From contig NC_052405.1 in the NCBI RefSeq assembly GCF_009389715.1, positions 9,155,194 through 9,219,193 of the forward strand: a stretch of DNA of 64,000 bases. Reading direction: 5' to 3'. Made by a program: the position numbers and the translations under genes. The notes under the pieces were generated by a model. That model saw nothing but the letters and a program-made list of their open reading frames with translations, was not told the origin of the DNA and did not search any database. Below, one piece after another: positions 50,301 through 61,782 of this stretch; the stretch's first letter is position 1; every line of letters starts with the position of its first letter. This DNA comes from Phoenix dactylifera. Lineage: Eukaryota; Streptophyta; Magnoliopsida; Arecales; Arecaceae.

Positions 50301-53300
50301 GTTTGTGCCACCAGCACTCTATGCATAAAATTCTTATGTCCTCATCTATGTTAGACACTAGACACAGGTTCCAAGTGTCTTAAGTGTCCTCAGGTGTCGG
50401 ACATGGAAACCTTCAAATATCTAGGCATAAGGGCACGATATCGTATCTATATGTATGTGTGTGTGTCGTATTTTTTTTTTTTTTGATACTTATTTGAAAA
50501 ACGAGAATCTTAGAATTATAGATGCTATTTAAAAAAATAATGGAATAGCCATGAGTTTCCAAGTTGTTTAATTTATTTGCTAGGTTCACTTAGAGGCTAT
50601 TTGGATTCCTTTAAAGTGGAGTGGCCTGTGGCTCAATACAGGTGCAAACCAGCCCATTGTTTGGATGTCCGCAACTAAAATTGCACAAGTTGAGTTGTGC
50701 ATTGGGCTGCAACTCAGGGCCATCTTGTGATAGGTCAACTTGCAGTCTTAAGCAGACCTGGAACAAGTTGCAACCGCTTGAGTTGGTCTCTTAATTTTAA
50801 AAAATAATTTCTCTCGTCCTCCTTCCCTTCCCCTCTCCTCCGCCGCCCTGTTTCCAAGTCCTCATAGCCACCCTCAATGCCACCGTCAGCCCCTATCACC
50901 TTTGAGAGGCCCGCAGCCGCCTCCTTCACCTCAGATTTCATTGCATTGCCTTCCTCTTCCACTCCATCTCCTCCTCCCTTTTCGCTGCCTAGCCCTTTTG
51001 CCCCTCTCCTTCACCTTCTCCTTCCTCCTTAAGGCCCACACTGCCACCTGTTTCCTTGCCCATGGGTGCCAAACTCCATGCCCAGTTCCTTGCCCATGGG
51101 TGCCAAAGTCCATGCCCAGTCCCTTGCCACTGGCAGCTTTGATGTCTACCTCTTTGTGCATAACACCCTCATCTTCATGTATATCGAGTGCTTCGACCTG
51201 GCATTCAATTCCAAGGTATTCAATGAAATGTCTTTTTAATGGAATGCCTGTCAGAAATACCCCTCTTTTTAACAAACGCTCCTCCAAATACAAGAAGTGA
51301 GCTTCTTTGCAAGCCGACTATTGCAACTTAAATTGCGGTGCAACTTGAGTTGTAGTACAACTTCAACTATAAGGCTCCAAACAGTCTCTTAAGATGTGCT
51401 GAGATAATTAGATTAACAATTAGCTGTGATATATTCATATTTAGAACATAATGATATTTCACTTAAAATTTTTTATATAATCTTGACAATTTTATATTAA
51501 ACATATAAGGACACTTTGCTTGAAATTTGCAAGAACTAAGGGATAGTTACTAAAATTATCCTACCATCAGCAAGACACATCAAAGTGGAGCATCCAACTA
51601 TGTCGTGTTTTGTCATGCCATGTCCAAGCATCCAAAAGTGTTGACACTTCCAAACAACTTCAAATAAATTATCTAGGTAATATATGTCCTCATACAAAAT
51701 GCATCCCCTTAATGCATAATCAAGCAACTATATCTTGGCCCATCATTTTAAGTCTGCTTCACAAGTTCTTTCATGTCAAATCTTTTGTGGCAATTTCCCA
51801 ACTAGGATTTTCACAATTTTCATAATTATATCGTGTCAGAAACTGATACTTAAACGACATGACCATCATAGTCACACAAAAAGACTCTGTCACCTGTGAA
51901 CTTAATATTCCTGATAATATCTTCGACTGTGGAACATCACCAATAGTTCAACAAACAGGAAATGACCAGAGAACTACTGAATGTTAAGGAGTTGTCCATC
52001 AATAATATTGAGAAGTCAATACTCAAAGATATGTTGGATTCAAGAAAGTGTTAAATAGTCAAAAATCTGTCAGGACATGGATACCTCAAGCTTGAATCAA
52101 AAGGCATCATAGATTTTTAGGAGTAACAAGTATAAAAGAGAAAAGAGGGATCTTGATAAAATATTCTTTGCAAGAATGACTGAATATAAAAGAAATTATC
52201 AAATATAGCTGAATTAAAAGTTAAAACAAGCTCAGATACAACTATTACAAATTGCACAAGTAGCACAGGATACAGAAGCCTCAGAAATGCTAATCTCCAT
52301 CCTCAGCCAAGGCCAATTCTCCATTACATTGTACCTTGAGATGAATTTCTGGTGTAGATTTTGTTAAAGAACACTTGGTGGTGTTGTAAGATATCATAAA
52401 ACTAGGCCATATATCACATACAATAAACCCAACAAGTCCATGCACATGCAGTAGACGGTATAATCTTGTAGTTTCTAAAATGGCGCAATTAGAAATAGAC
52501 GACTTTGTTACACTATCCTATCAAACACTTTTTTTCAAACAGATTAGTACCACAATGCTAACTGGGTAGCCTTTCTTCATTACTATGACAAAACATGATC
52601 AAGTTACTTTGCAGCTTGTCATGTTTGCAGATATGGTAAAAAGCATTTATGACCATGGAGGGGACATTACAAAAGGAAATAAAATGCAAGTACAAGATGT
52701 CATTTGCAGATGAAACTAAAGAGCAATATCAGGATACCACATTAGCCACAGGAGAGTATCATCTTACAAACCTCAAGCCCCTCATCTTGCTCCCAAGCAA
52801 GTCCTGGGCCACTGTACATATTTTTGATGAGCAATGTGCAAGAATTATCAGGATGAAAATGAACTCTACTGCAACGTGACCCGAAACGACAGGCTCCGGT
52901 CTTAAGGTGAAATGGACAGTGAGCTTTATCCTAGAAAAAGAACAGACATAAGAAGTTTAAAGTGAATGTGGAGGGCAGAAATGATTTAGATGGCCGGAGT
53001 ATTTGTGATTTAAAAGAAAGACAAAGTTTCAAGAAACACACTTGCTCAGTTCCAAAATTTGGAATCTGTTGAGCAGCTTTGTCAAGTACTTTTTGTGCTG
53101 ACATAGATGGCCCATTCTTGTAAGAAGCAAAAGCTACATACTGTGGAGGAAGTGGATTTGATGTGGGTCTCTCATCATCCTGCAATAGCTTTCATCAAAG
53201 TTTAGAGCATATCCAGATTCCAAAGTTGTCTAAAAGTAGATGCCTGACCACCAAAAAAAAAAAAACTTTATTTGAGCAAAGTATAACCTCTTTAATTGGC

Positions 53301-54001
53301 TGTCTATCAGCACCTTTCTTTGCAACTCTAACCCTTTTCTTCTTCACTGTGATTTCATTTCCTTGCCAGATGATTTCTGCAGGCCCTTCTTCAACATATT
53401 CCCATTCATCACCTTCTTCCAACTCATCTGCACGCTCTTTCTGCTGATTCTGTTATGTCTCCAAATTGAATGCAAAAGAAGGAAGTCACATGAAATTGAT
53501 CACCAAAATTTTCGATACGAAGCACTAAAAAATAATAACAAGACGTACACTCTCATTTAGCAAACATATTTGCAAAAGTAGGTCAAAAATGTACTGCATG
53601 CATTTTGTTGCCCATTCATATGTTTTCTATGTTGTTACAGAATGGTCATCCCAATGGTGCTATGCATGACCATCAGCTAAGCCACATGACAGTTACTACC
53701 TTCAACTGGTCAAATGACAATGTTGACATACTATACATTTTGTAAGAGAAGAAAGGAAATATAAACTACAAATCAACTAATTTATGATCACTGACTTCTA
53801 ATCCATGTTTCTTTCCTCTCCAGCACACGGAAGCAATATTCATCCAATTTTAGACATTAACACCCCATATTCACTCAGGTGTCAACACCCTGTCCAAAGG
53901 AACAGGCAATTGGTTTGATATGTCCAATTACAATACAAAATGTTACCCATCTCAAAATTATAAAGGCATTCATAGCAATGTATTTCCAGCTAATCATTTG
54001 A

Positions 54002-54060
<59 letters not shown>

Positions 54061-54816
54061 CACGGCAAGAGTAACTCAACACATATAACGAATTGATCAA
54101 TTCTACTACATTCCAACATTTGAATCAGCAAAAAAACTAGGAATTCTTTTTTAAGATAAATCCAATAGAAACCTCTCGACCATCCATCTCCTCTTTCTTG
54201 ACCAGCAAAAGCACATAGTAATGTATCAAGAAAACAATGAAATATAGTCATTTAATGCTGAATTCAGTATGCCGAACTAACTACCAACCACCGAGAGCAA
54301 AAATTAATTTTTTTTTCCCACATCAGAACTGAAAAAACTAATTAGAGCTAGAACTTTTGGCTATCATATTAAGTAATATGGATTCAAACAATTCTTAGGG
54401 GAAATAGAAGAAGTAGACGGAAAACTAATGAGGAAATTAGGGGAGATTAGAACCTCCTTTTCTCGCGACTCTTCGAGAAGCTTCTTCCTCCGGGACTCCT
54501 CCTCTTCCTCCGCAGCCTTTCGCGCGGCGGCTGCCTCCAACCAGAATCTCTCCCGCTCCTCGAACGCCTTCCTCTCCCTCTCGGCGATCTCGGCCTCCTC
54601 CTGCTCCCTCAACCGGAACCTCAGCTGCTCCTCCGGATCATTGGACCGCTCCTCCTCCTCCTCCCGCTCCCGGATCGCCGCCTCCCTCCTCACCTGCTTC
54701 CTCTTGAGCTTCTTCACCGCCTTCCGCTTCTCCTTCCTCGCCGCGGCACCGCAGGCGGCAGCGGCAGCTCCCTCCGCCGTCTTCGACTGTCCACCGGCGG
54801 CCGACGGATCCGACAT
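44359..54816 (-). CDS. RGH3: U2AF35-related splicing factor (ZRSR2/RGH3 type)
   Basis: Nuclear splicing factor. The ZRSR2 family recognises 3' splice sites and is needed for U12-type introns; the maize orthologue is ROUGH ENDOSPERM3. Nine minus-strand exons: 54454-54816, 53288-53449, 53042-53179, 52772-52930, 48861-48953, 47025-47141, 46722-46796, 46418-46641 and 44359-45388. They total 2361 nt, or 786 residues, with all phases consistent. Order: an Ala-rich then Glu/Arg-rich coiled-coil N-terminus (residues 1-121), [20 protein letters not shown], and a first CCCH finger ([20 protein letters not shown], about 226-245). Next come a U2AF-homology RRM ([36 protein letters not shown]) and a second CCCH finger with [12 protein letters not shown] after [11 protein letters not shown]. 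The long Ser/Arg/Lys/His-rich tail (about 444-786) ends [10 protein letters not shown]. Intron 4 is 3.8 kb and hosts a DNA transposon; intron 1 has a long CT run. Intron 4 also contains, near 49420-49700, a GGTACC/CCGGTA-rich dispersed-repeat-like stretch. Confidence 0.93.
51000..51239 (+). pseudogene. Captured, disrupted PPR-gene fragment
   Basis: Plus-strand codons read [10 protein letters not shown], typical of the end of a PPR motif. After a frame change they read [20 protein letters not shown], then [16 protein letters not shown] and SKVFNEMSF, ending in TAA at 51237-51239. This follows the PPR pattern of F-LLKA, hydrophilic linker, G..LHAQ.LKTG, D-V.V.NTLI.MY, A.KVFDEM. The two parts are in different frames, separated by a 34-bp tandem duplication. 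It lies wholly inside the Harbinger-like element and is probably an acquired host-gene fragment. Intact PPR genes carry many more motifs. Confidence 0.55.
51054..51127. repeat. 34-bp tandem duplication in the PPR fragment
   Basis: CCTTGCCCATGGGTGCCAAA-type units start at 51054 and 51088, with a partial third at 51122; the period is 34 bp and one or two bases differ. Because 34 is not a multiple of three, the duplication shifts the reading frame of the PPR-like sequence. Confidence 0.8.
54004..54057. repeat. (CT)27 microsatellite in intron 1 of the splicing-factor gene
   Basis: An uninterrupted CT run of about 54 bases, the longest simple repeat in the window. On the gene strand it is a purine (AG) tract. 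Confidence 0.95.
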
Positions 54817-54930
54817 CGGCTATGAAATAATCGGGGAAGAAATCGAAGGAATTTTTAGGCTCGAGACAGCCAGAAATTAGGTCAGCTGAAATCGAAACGG
54901 GACGAGAGTGTGAAAAAAAAAAAAAAAGAA

Positions 54931-55268
54931 AAGAGCCACCAAGGTAGTAGCCTGATGGTAAGGGGGCAATAATTCCGCCCAAGTTGCCCGGGTTCGAAAC
55001 GCGCGGGCGTCGATTAAATTAGGGGACCGGATGCCCCACGCCCGGCTGGCTTGTTGGCGGTTATGCTTTCCTTCCACTTGTACCAAGGTGGCGCTGGGGT
55101 GACGTACCCACACGTGAGGTGGTGAACCCAGTGGGGTGAGCCCACGGGTCGGGGAAGGCACGCGAAAACCTGCGACCTGTATCGAACATTCCCTGGTGGA
55201 AGGGGGGCCCAGTAATGGGGCTGCTACGCGGGTAGGCTGGTCCCTCCCCCTCCCCTCCTTTTTCTCAC
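54931..55268 (+). mobile_element. tRNA-derived SINE directly upstream of the splicing-factor gene
   Basis: The head has RNA polymerase III internal promoter boxes: A box TAGCCTGATGGTAAGGGG (about 54948-54965) and B box GGGTTCGAAAC (54990-55000), spaced as in tRNA-derived SINEs. The GC-rich body continues to about 55267. Both sides show long A runs followed by GAAA (about 54913-54930 and 55270-55291), a possible target-site duplication of an A-rich site. There is no ORF of significance. It resembles the Au-SINE style of plant SINE, but the family was not checked. It starts about 115 bp upstream of the start codon at 54816. Confidence 0.6.
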
Positions 55269-55291
55269 CAAAAAAAAAAAAAAAAAAGAAA

Positions 55292-57823
55292 TCTCAAAAA
55301 AATAAATGAGGAGATTGGAGGCGATATGAACGGAGTAGTTAATGGGCTGCTCGGTCCGGCCCTCACAGAGGCCTGCTTAATTTACGATCCATGGTTCAAA
55401 CTAGGCCTTCTAGTCGGTAACCTTTTGCATATAAACAATTCTCAATTTTTTTTATATATAAAACATATAAAATATTTTCTACTATATAAAAATATGAAAT
55501 CTATACATATTAAAATACATGTCCCATTACATATTAAAATCCTATATATTTTAATATTAACATATTCCATATGTATAGATATATTATAGAACATGTATTA
55601 ATATATTAAAATATTATTATATGTTCTACGATACTCATAATATTTAATATAATAATAGTATGAGCATGTATTGAATGAATTAATCATGTTATCATATTAT
55701 TTTTATTCTATCAATATTTAGATAATGTTATTTATAATATATAGTAGGAATATGACCATATTCTCGTTGATTAAAATAATAATGTTTGAACATTAATTAT
55801 TTTGTTACTATCTAATAAATATAAATTATTTTTTTATAAAATTATGGAAAAAATTATATAGTTTTTAATAAAATTATGCTATTTTATTATTAATTTATTT
55901 ATAATTTAACTAATAGCTTATATTGGTTTTCAATACTGAAACACTAGTCATTGTCAATAATAAAATAAGAAACTTAAACAATTTTACTTTTTGAACTCAT
56001 TATTATTTATTGAATACAAATTATTATTTTATTAGTAATATTTTTTACAGTGTTTGTAATGTTTCAGGTTAGCATCCATAGAGCCATGAGCAAACTTTTT
56101 ATAGATCAAAGTAATGTATCCGAAGACTAGGGTTAAGAAAGGATGATGATTAGGAATATATATATATATATATATAATTAAAAAGTTAACACATTATAAG
56201 AAAGGGGACATCCCATGTATGCCTCCAAAATTCAGATATTTAATAGATGGACCATTTCACAATTTTGGACACCCAAAACCGGTATTAGCAGAAAAATTAA
56301 TTTACAACACACATTGAGTACAAAGTCTATCTTTTTGCACCATCAAATTCTAATAAATTTTTCGCCAAGCTAACCAATTGATTATACATCAATCTCATGG
56401 CGGAAAATCTATTTCTGCAAGAAAATATAGAACCTGTGTGTGCTTCATTTTAATTCTTCCATTCATAACTTGCAAAAAAGCATCTTATAGATAAAAGATA
56501 AAAGATTTTCGAACATGTAAAGTGTCAACGTAATAATAATGCAATAACATGCTTCATGAACGCTATTCCACAACATTTCCCGGACCTTCCCAAGATCCTC
56601 CCATATTCCCCCCTTTCTTTATATCTTTCCAAGACCCACTCCAAGCCAAAGTCATTACTAAACCTCCTAGACAAACTATCATCCATAAATCACGGCCATA
56701 AAATCAAGAAAAGAATATTCAACAAAATATAAATTACAACCAAGAAGAGCAAACCCATAGTTCCGTGTTCTCATATCAACAAATCATAAGAAATTAAAAA
56801 TAAATGAAAGATTTCCTTCCAGAAAGATAAAACCGCAGAGCTAATCTTATGCTACATAACATGTAGCCAGTAAGTATTATAACTAGCTAAACCATACCAA
56901 GTTTTGTAGGAGCAAGTGGATCAACGGGTGAATTTTTCTCACGGGATTTGGAGGCATTCACCAGATTTTGTTTAAAATTTTTGTTAGAAATAGTGTCAAA
57001 TTTTAGCAAGATGTCTATATTTAAGATAAAATAATTCTAATATATTTTTTATTATTGAGTCCTATTTTGAGTATAATTTTATTTCGAGTTAATGCCTAAA
57101 GACCATCTCCTATACATAACATCAAATACATTATATAGAGCAATCTTTTAACATAGTTACAAAATCTCTTGAAAAAAACTTCCTTCATGACCCGAAAAAT
57201 TCTTCAATCTAGCTTTATGTTTGCTTGATATGTACGATCCCAACAATCAAGCCGCCCTTCATCCTTCCCCTTGCATGACAATCCTCATCCCCAAAACAAT
57301 CAATCAATCGACATAAGGAAGATACAAAGCAAACTCGTAAAACACTTTGAGAGAGTGCTCCTTTTACAAGTATTCCAGTATCTTATTTTTTATTCGTGTT
57401 GTTACAATGCTATCGAGATACTAGCTTTTCTACGGTACATTTTAAAATACAAATTGTATTATATATATATATATAATTTTTTTTTAAGACAATCCGGCTG
57501 TGAAGTAGATACAACCTGTAGCATCAGCTCGAAGAAAATATCGTAGCTAGGGTAGGACCAGTTGGATTGATTGATTCCACACTGTATAGAGCCTGATTGG
57601 TTAGCCACAAAGAAGGCTATCAGGTTGGTTTTGTCCTCACACCAGATAATTTTCATCACCCAACTACTAAAAAAACAAGGAAAACCAATACCAGCTTCAT
57701 ACCTCACACTTAATGATAAATCAAAAGCAAAGTGCCACACTGAAATCGCATCTTCCAACAGAGTCGAGTTACATTATATTATTCTAATTAACGAATCCCA
57801 CGATTCCATTCGTAAGAGATCAA
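55292..57823. other. AT-rich intergenic spacer
   Basis: Very AT-rich, especially 55430-56060, with TA runs at about 56156-56177 and 57460-57475. No coding signal is recognised. The right end should contain the 3' UTR of the carboxylesterase gene. Confidence 0.45.
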
Positions 57824-58876
57824 TCAATCCTTCTCCTTATTCCGATGCTCCTCCACGAAATCCGCAATCTTGGCAATGAGGTTCCCCGACTCCTTCAACT
57901 CCGGGAACACGTAGAAGGCGTGGATCGCGTCCGGGTACTCCACCAGCCTCGCCTCCTTCCCCCTCGCCCTCAATCCCTCGTAGTACCTCCTTTGCCAATC
58001 CTGGAGTGGATCGAACCCCCCCACGACCACCATCGCCGCCGGGTACCGCTCCTCCAACGCCGCCGCCCGCGGCCCGAAAACATTCACCACCTCATGGTCC
58101 CGGTCCGCCCCCTCCGGCAAGAACGCCCTCCACAGCCAGTCCGTCCTTCTCGTCGACACCAGTGGCGCACCCTTCAGCCGGATCTCCGCTTCCGTCCTCT
58201 CTTCCCCACCGAAGAACGGTTGGATCGCTACCAGCCCCCCTAGTCGGAGCGTCTTCCACTCGCCGCCGGCGGCCCACCGGCGGGCGACGTGGTGGGCGAT
58301 GTTGCCGCCGGCGCTGTCGCCGGCGAGGAAGCAGCTGGAGAGATCCACCAGACCGGCGGCGGCGGGGTCGGATCTCGCCAGGCCCCCGCCGTCCAAGAAC
58401 CGGAGCACGTCCTCACCGTCTTCGTACGGCGCCGGGCACCGGTGCTCCGGCGAGAGACGGTAGTTCACGGACGCGATCACGGCGTTAACCTTCCGGCAGA
58501 TCCGCCGGCACACCACGTCGTAGGCGCGCCCATCCGGGGATAGGAACGCGAAACCGCCGCCGTGGAAGAAGACGATCAGCGGGATCCGGCCGGCGGCGGC
58601 GGCGGCGGCGGGGACGAAGAGACGAAACCAGAGGTTACGGGAGGAGTCGACGGTGATGTCGGCGGTGCGGACGCCAGCGACGGGCTGGGAGGAGGCGGGG
58701 GAGCGGGGCTCGAGGAAGGAGAGAAGGCGGCGGTTGACGGTGCCGTCGGAGCGCCGTGAAACGTCGGTGACGGCGGAGAGGACGGAGATGAAGAAGCGCG
58801 TCTTCCAGGGGAGCGGCGGGGAGACGGCGTGATGGTGGCGGGGACGGAGCTCCGCTGCCGGGCACTTTTCCGTCAT
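57824..58876 (-). CDS. CXE18: Carboxylesterase, CXE18-type alpha/beta hydrolase
   Basis: Intronless gene for a 350-residue plant class-I carboxylesterase (hormone-sensitive-lipase-like, GID1-related family), a soluble hydrolase of small ester substrates. The oxyanion-hole motif HGGGF is at 105-109. The nucleophile is Ser188 in GDSAGG (186-191), the acid Asp289 in GGFDPLQDW, and the base His319 in DAIHAFY. The catalytic triad is intact, so it should act as an enzyme rather than as a GID1 receptor, which lacks the His. Family signatures DGTVNRRLL (44-52), NLWFRLFVP, VNYRLSPEHRCPAPYEDG and IQPFFGGEERTEAEIRLKGA match the Arabidopsis CXE18 group closely. The coding region is very GC-rich. The start is the first Met. 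Its natural substrate is not shown by sequence. Confidence 0.95.
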   Translation of the reverse strand: MTEKCPAAELRPRHHHAVSPPLPWKTRFFISVLSAVTDVSRRSDGTVNRRLLSFLEPRSPASSQPVAGVRTADITVDSSRNLWFRLFVPAAAAAAGRIPLIVFFHGGGFAFLSPDGRAYDVVCRRICRKVNAVIASVNYRLSPEHRCPAPYEDGEDVLRFLDGGGLARSDPAAAGLVDLSSCFLAGDSAGGNIAHHVARRWAAGGEWKTLRLGGLVAIQPFFGGEERTEAEIRLKGAPLVSTRRTDWLWRAFLPEGADRDHEVVNVFGPRAAALEERYPAAMVVVGGFDPLQDWQRRYYEGLRARGKEARLVEYPDAIHAFYVFPELKESGNLIAKIADFVEEHRNKEKD

Positions 58877-58940
58877 TTTATCCTCGGCTCGTTCTTTTCA
58901 CGAAAAGTGTATGGTGCGGGCTGGGGCCTGGGAAAGCGGG

Positions 58941-58949
58941 AATATAATA
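58941..58949 (-). promoter_or_regulatory. Candidate TATA box of the carboxylesterase gene
   Basis: Minus-strand CTATTATATTC lies about 65-73 bp upstream of the start codon, between the coding region and the G-box cluster. This is a usual core-promoter position with a short leader. It is an imperfect TATA match. Confidence 0.4.
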
Positions 58950-58961
58950 GGAAGGAGAGAG

Positions 58962-59053
58962 CACGTGACAAGTCACGTGTCGGCAATTGGGGAGGAAGCA
59001 ATAATTTCGGCAGCTACGGCTCTTTGATGCCGACAGAGGGTTGGGTACACGTG
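58962..59053 (-). promoter_or_regulatory. Cluster of three G-box (CACGTG) motifs upstream of CXE18
   Basis: CACGTG cores occur at 58962-58967, 58974-58979 and 59048-59053. The first two are 12 bp apart in GCACGTGAC and TCACGTGTC contexts, which fit ABRE/G-box sites for bZIP or bHLH factors. They lie 86-177 bp upstream of the carboxylesterase start. Paired ABREs commonly give abscisic-acid or light response. Function here is inferred from motif and position only. Confidence 0.55.
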
Positions 59054-61782
59054 GTGCGATGGGGTTGGCATAATCCCGTGAAGGACAGGTTGATTAGGAT
59101 GGGGAATGGCCAAGAGTGGGAATTTATAGTTGAAGAATTAATGATTGGTTGCAAATTGAGTAGATGGGAAAGAAGCTTAGGAAATAATGGTTTTATGCTT
59201 AAGGAGATTTAGGATTAATTGGGCTAGGTAAACTTAGGGCCAATTATATATTTGGAGACTTTTACATGATAATCTGATGCATAATAACTGATTAGAAAAA
59301 CAATTGGGCTAGGTAGATCAAGAGACAATTAGGTGTAACGAGGTTGTTCCATAAGCATCAAGCCAGCACCTAGTTTTTAGTAATTTGAGTTTATACTTAT
59401 CATACAAAGGGTTTTTGCTTGCGACCATACATGTTTAATATATTTTAATGAAATATGGAAGGGTGTGGTTGGAACTTAGCAAATAATAGATTGCTTTTTT
59501 TTGGCGATTAAGATTCAAATTTTTTAAAAAATACCACTCGGTACATGAATCTAAATTTTTGCTTTATCTCTCACATATTGGTTTGAGACAGGCCTTTTGA
59601 TCTATAAATACCCTTTCACTTTAAATTAATTTCCACACTTGGCACTTGATTGTCGCCGCTTATCAAGAAATGAATGGCCAGCATTAACTACAAGGTGAAA
59701 AAAAAGAAGCTTTATCCACTTTATTAGGACACTGTAGCAAAATTCAGATAAAAATTCTGAAAATGCAACAAAATTAATTACAGAATCATGTAAGAAGCAC
59801 TCCTGTTTTTAGGGGATCAGCTCCATCTTGATACTAAGACGTTCTTATCACAGGCTCAACTGATACAATTTTGGTAAATTTAGGCATGCTCGGCGGCGCG
59901 TAGGCCTTTCTTATCTAAGAGTTTTTTTGTGCCAACAAAACTGGAAGTTTTTCACTATTGGTTAAGTCCTTGTCAATCTGTATCTTAAGGGATGGGATCT
60001 AAATTTTGATAGGAAGGACTGCTTCCATACTCTAGACCAATAGATAAAGAATTTGACCCGCAACCAATTAGAACGTTGACTTACGGAACCGACTTCCTAT
60101 CTCGCCGTAGGGTTAAGCTCTCTGTCTTGGCTCTAACCTCTATTTTTTGCATTGCTTTCAGAAAAGCAAGGTGTCAATTCTGATCCGCCTCGGATCGCCT
60201 ACTTAAGTGTCGAGAATAAGAAGGATTTGCTAATTTACTGTATTACTATCATAATCCTGTCAATCTATTGTCACCAGTATTTTTGAAAGTATTTTCTAAA
60301 CGCTTTTGTTCCAAGTAATCTATTCTATTCCACTTATGTAAGCGTTCTTCGTAGGTTGTCTTTTCTTAAGGGCAACTCTACCATGACATAAATAACATAT
60401 AGTAAGTAGTCCATACTCGACACGGCTGTTCTTATTGTAAGAGAGATGCTTCCATAATATGCAAAAATCTCACACAAGAAAAGCTGCATTATTGATGATT
60501 AACTTTGCTATTGCTCAAGAGAAGCAACAAAGTGTTCTTACATAAATTTTCAGAATCTTGTGAGGATGCTATCTTTTAAATATTCACTAAAATCTCCATC
60601 GATTAATTTGGAACCACAAAAACTTCATGCAGTAGGTTGCCTTCTTATTACGGGGGAGATTTAGATACTATCTTATTTTAATAAAGATTCCATACCTTTC
60701 AAGATATCAGGTGGGTGAAACCAGAGAAGACGGTTCCTTGGAGTGTGAGATGCTTCTTTCTAGAGTGGCAAAAGTTGTGAGGTGGTTGAGGAATCATTTT
60801 CCGTCCTTGCTGCTGTTTTAATAGCCTTACATGGTGTTCTGAAATTTAATTACTTAAGACTGTTTGATGGCATTTAAAGTACCTACTCTCTATTTCCACG
60901 TCAACCAAACTTTGGTGGAAGAAATGCCTTCTATGACGCATAAGAGTTCGAGCCTGATTAGGTGGACGTTCAAAACAACACGCATACAAACACACACACA
61001 TGGAGAGAGATACGGGGAGTAGGTTTGTAGGTGAGTCAGTAAAAGAGGAACGGTCAATGAAACGGCTTACTGGGTGGCTGTCTATGCGGCCCATCATTCA
61101 GAATATATTCCGTGAGTTTGTGTTTTTTGATTTTATTGGATGTATTCATACACACACATCGTATGAAGAACTCTTTGGAGGAAAAAAGAAAAAAAAAGAG
61201 GAACTACATTTTAAGAGTTTGATGATGTCCTTCCCCAGCCAAAGTTTTCTCACCCTGATGAAAGAGTTCGATTAGAACAAGGCAGCCTTGGTGGGCTCAA
61301 CCATTCTTGGTCGTTCACCCAAGTATACGGGCCAAATGAAAGGAGGGATAGTGACTTTTTGTCAAAGGAACTGATCGAGGTTCGTAAGCATTACATTGGC
61401 GCTTGGCCAGTAGGTGGTGACTTTCAACATCACAAGTCTAATATCAGACGCAAGGGGGAATACACACACACACAAAAGAAAGGAAAAAACTTCCGAATCA
61501 CTGGCTCCAAGTTATGATACTGATCTTAAAAAGGGAAAGATTTTACCTGGTTTTAATGATAGAGTCCATACTTGATGGCTCGCCTTGACAGATTTCTCTC
61601 TATCCAAAAAGGCCTTCAACGATGTTGTTTCTAACCATGTCCCTGTAGGATTGGAAGTAAGTAGCAACCTGAACAACTCTTTTTGTTGCTTCGTTTTGAA
61701 GAGTGGTGGCTGAAGGAACCTCGGGAGATTTAGAAGCGGTGAAAAATTCTTGGGCACCACTGATGAAAAGATGGAGGTAAGC
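59054..61782. other. Intergenic spacer, no supported gene
   Basis: Distal CXE18 promoter followed by AT-rich sequence. A minus-strand open frame at 61600-61781 (FFTASKSPEVPSATTLQNEA, RVVQVATYFQSYRDMVRNN) has protein-like composition, and may be an exon or a transposon gene fragment that I cannot identify. A CA-rich stretch lies near 60985 and a short CACACA run near 61462. Confidence 0.35.

Larger units (their letters stand above)
50593..51388. mobile_element. Tourist/PIF-Harbinger-like element carrying gene sequence
   Basis: A 796-bp insertion in intron 4 of the splicing-factor gene. The left end is GAGGCTATTTGGA and the right end, on the opposite strand, is GAGACTGTTTGGA (11 of 13 match). 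Both ends are flanked by TTA (50590-50592 and 51389-51391), the hallmark target duplication of PIF/Harbinger. Subterminal regions carry GCAACTTGAGTTG-type words in both orientations. There is no transposase, so it is non-autonomous. The middle (about 50800-51240) is C-rich, unlike the AT-rich intron, and holds a piece of a PPR-protein gene. Confidence 0.65.

Noticed and set aside
54948-55000. Functional tRNA gene
   Set aside because: A and B boxes are present, but the sequence does not fold into a tRNA cloverleaf with an acceptor stem, and the body extends 330 bp; a SINE fits better.
58006-58488. Pro/Arg-rich plus-strand frames opposite CXE18
   Set aside because: Composition artefact of the GC-rich carboxylesterase exon; the minus-strand frame has an intact catalytic triad and full family match.
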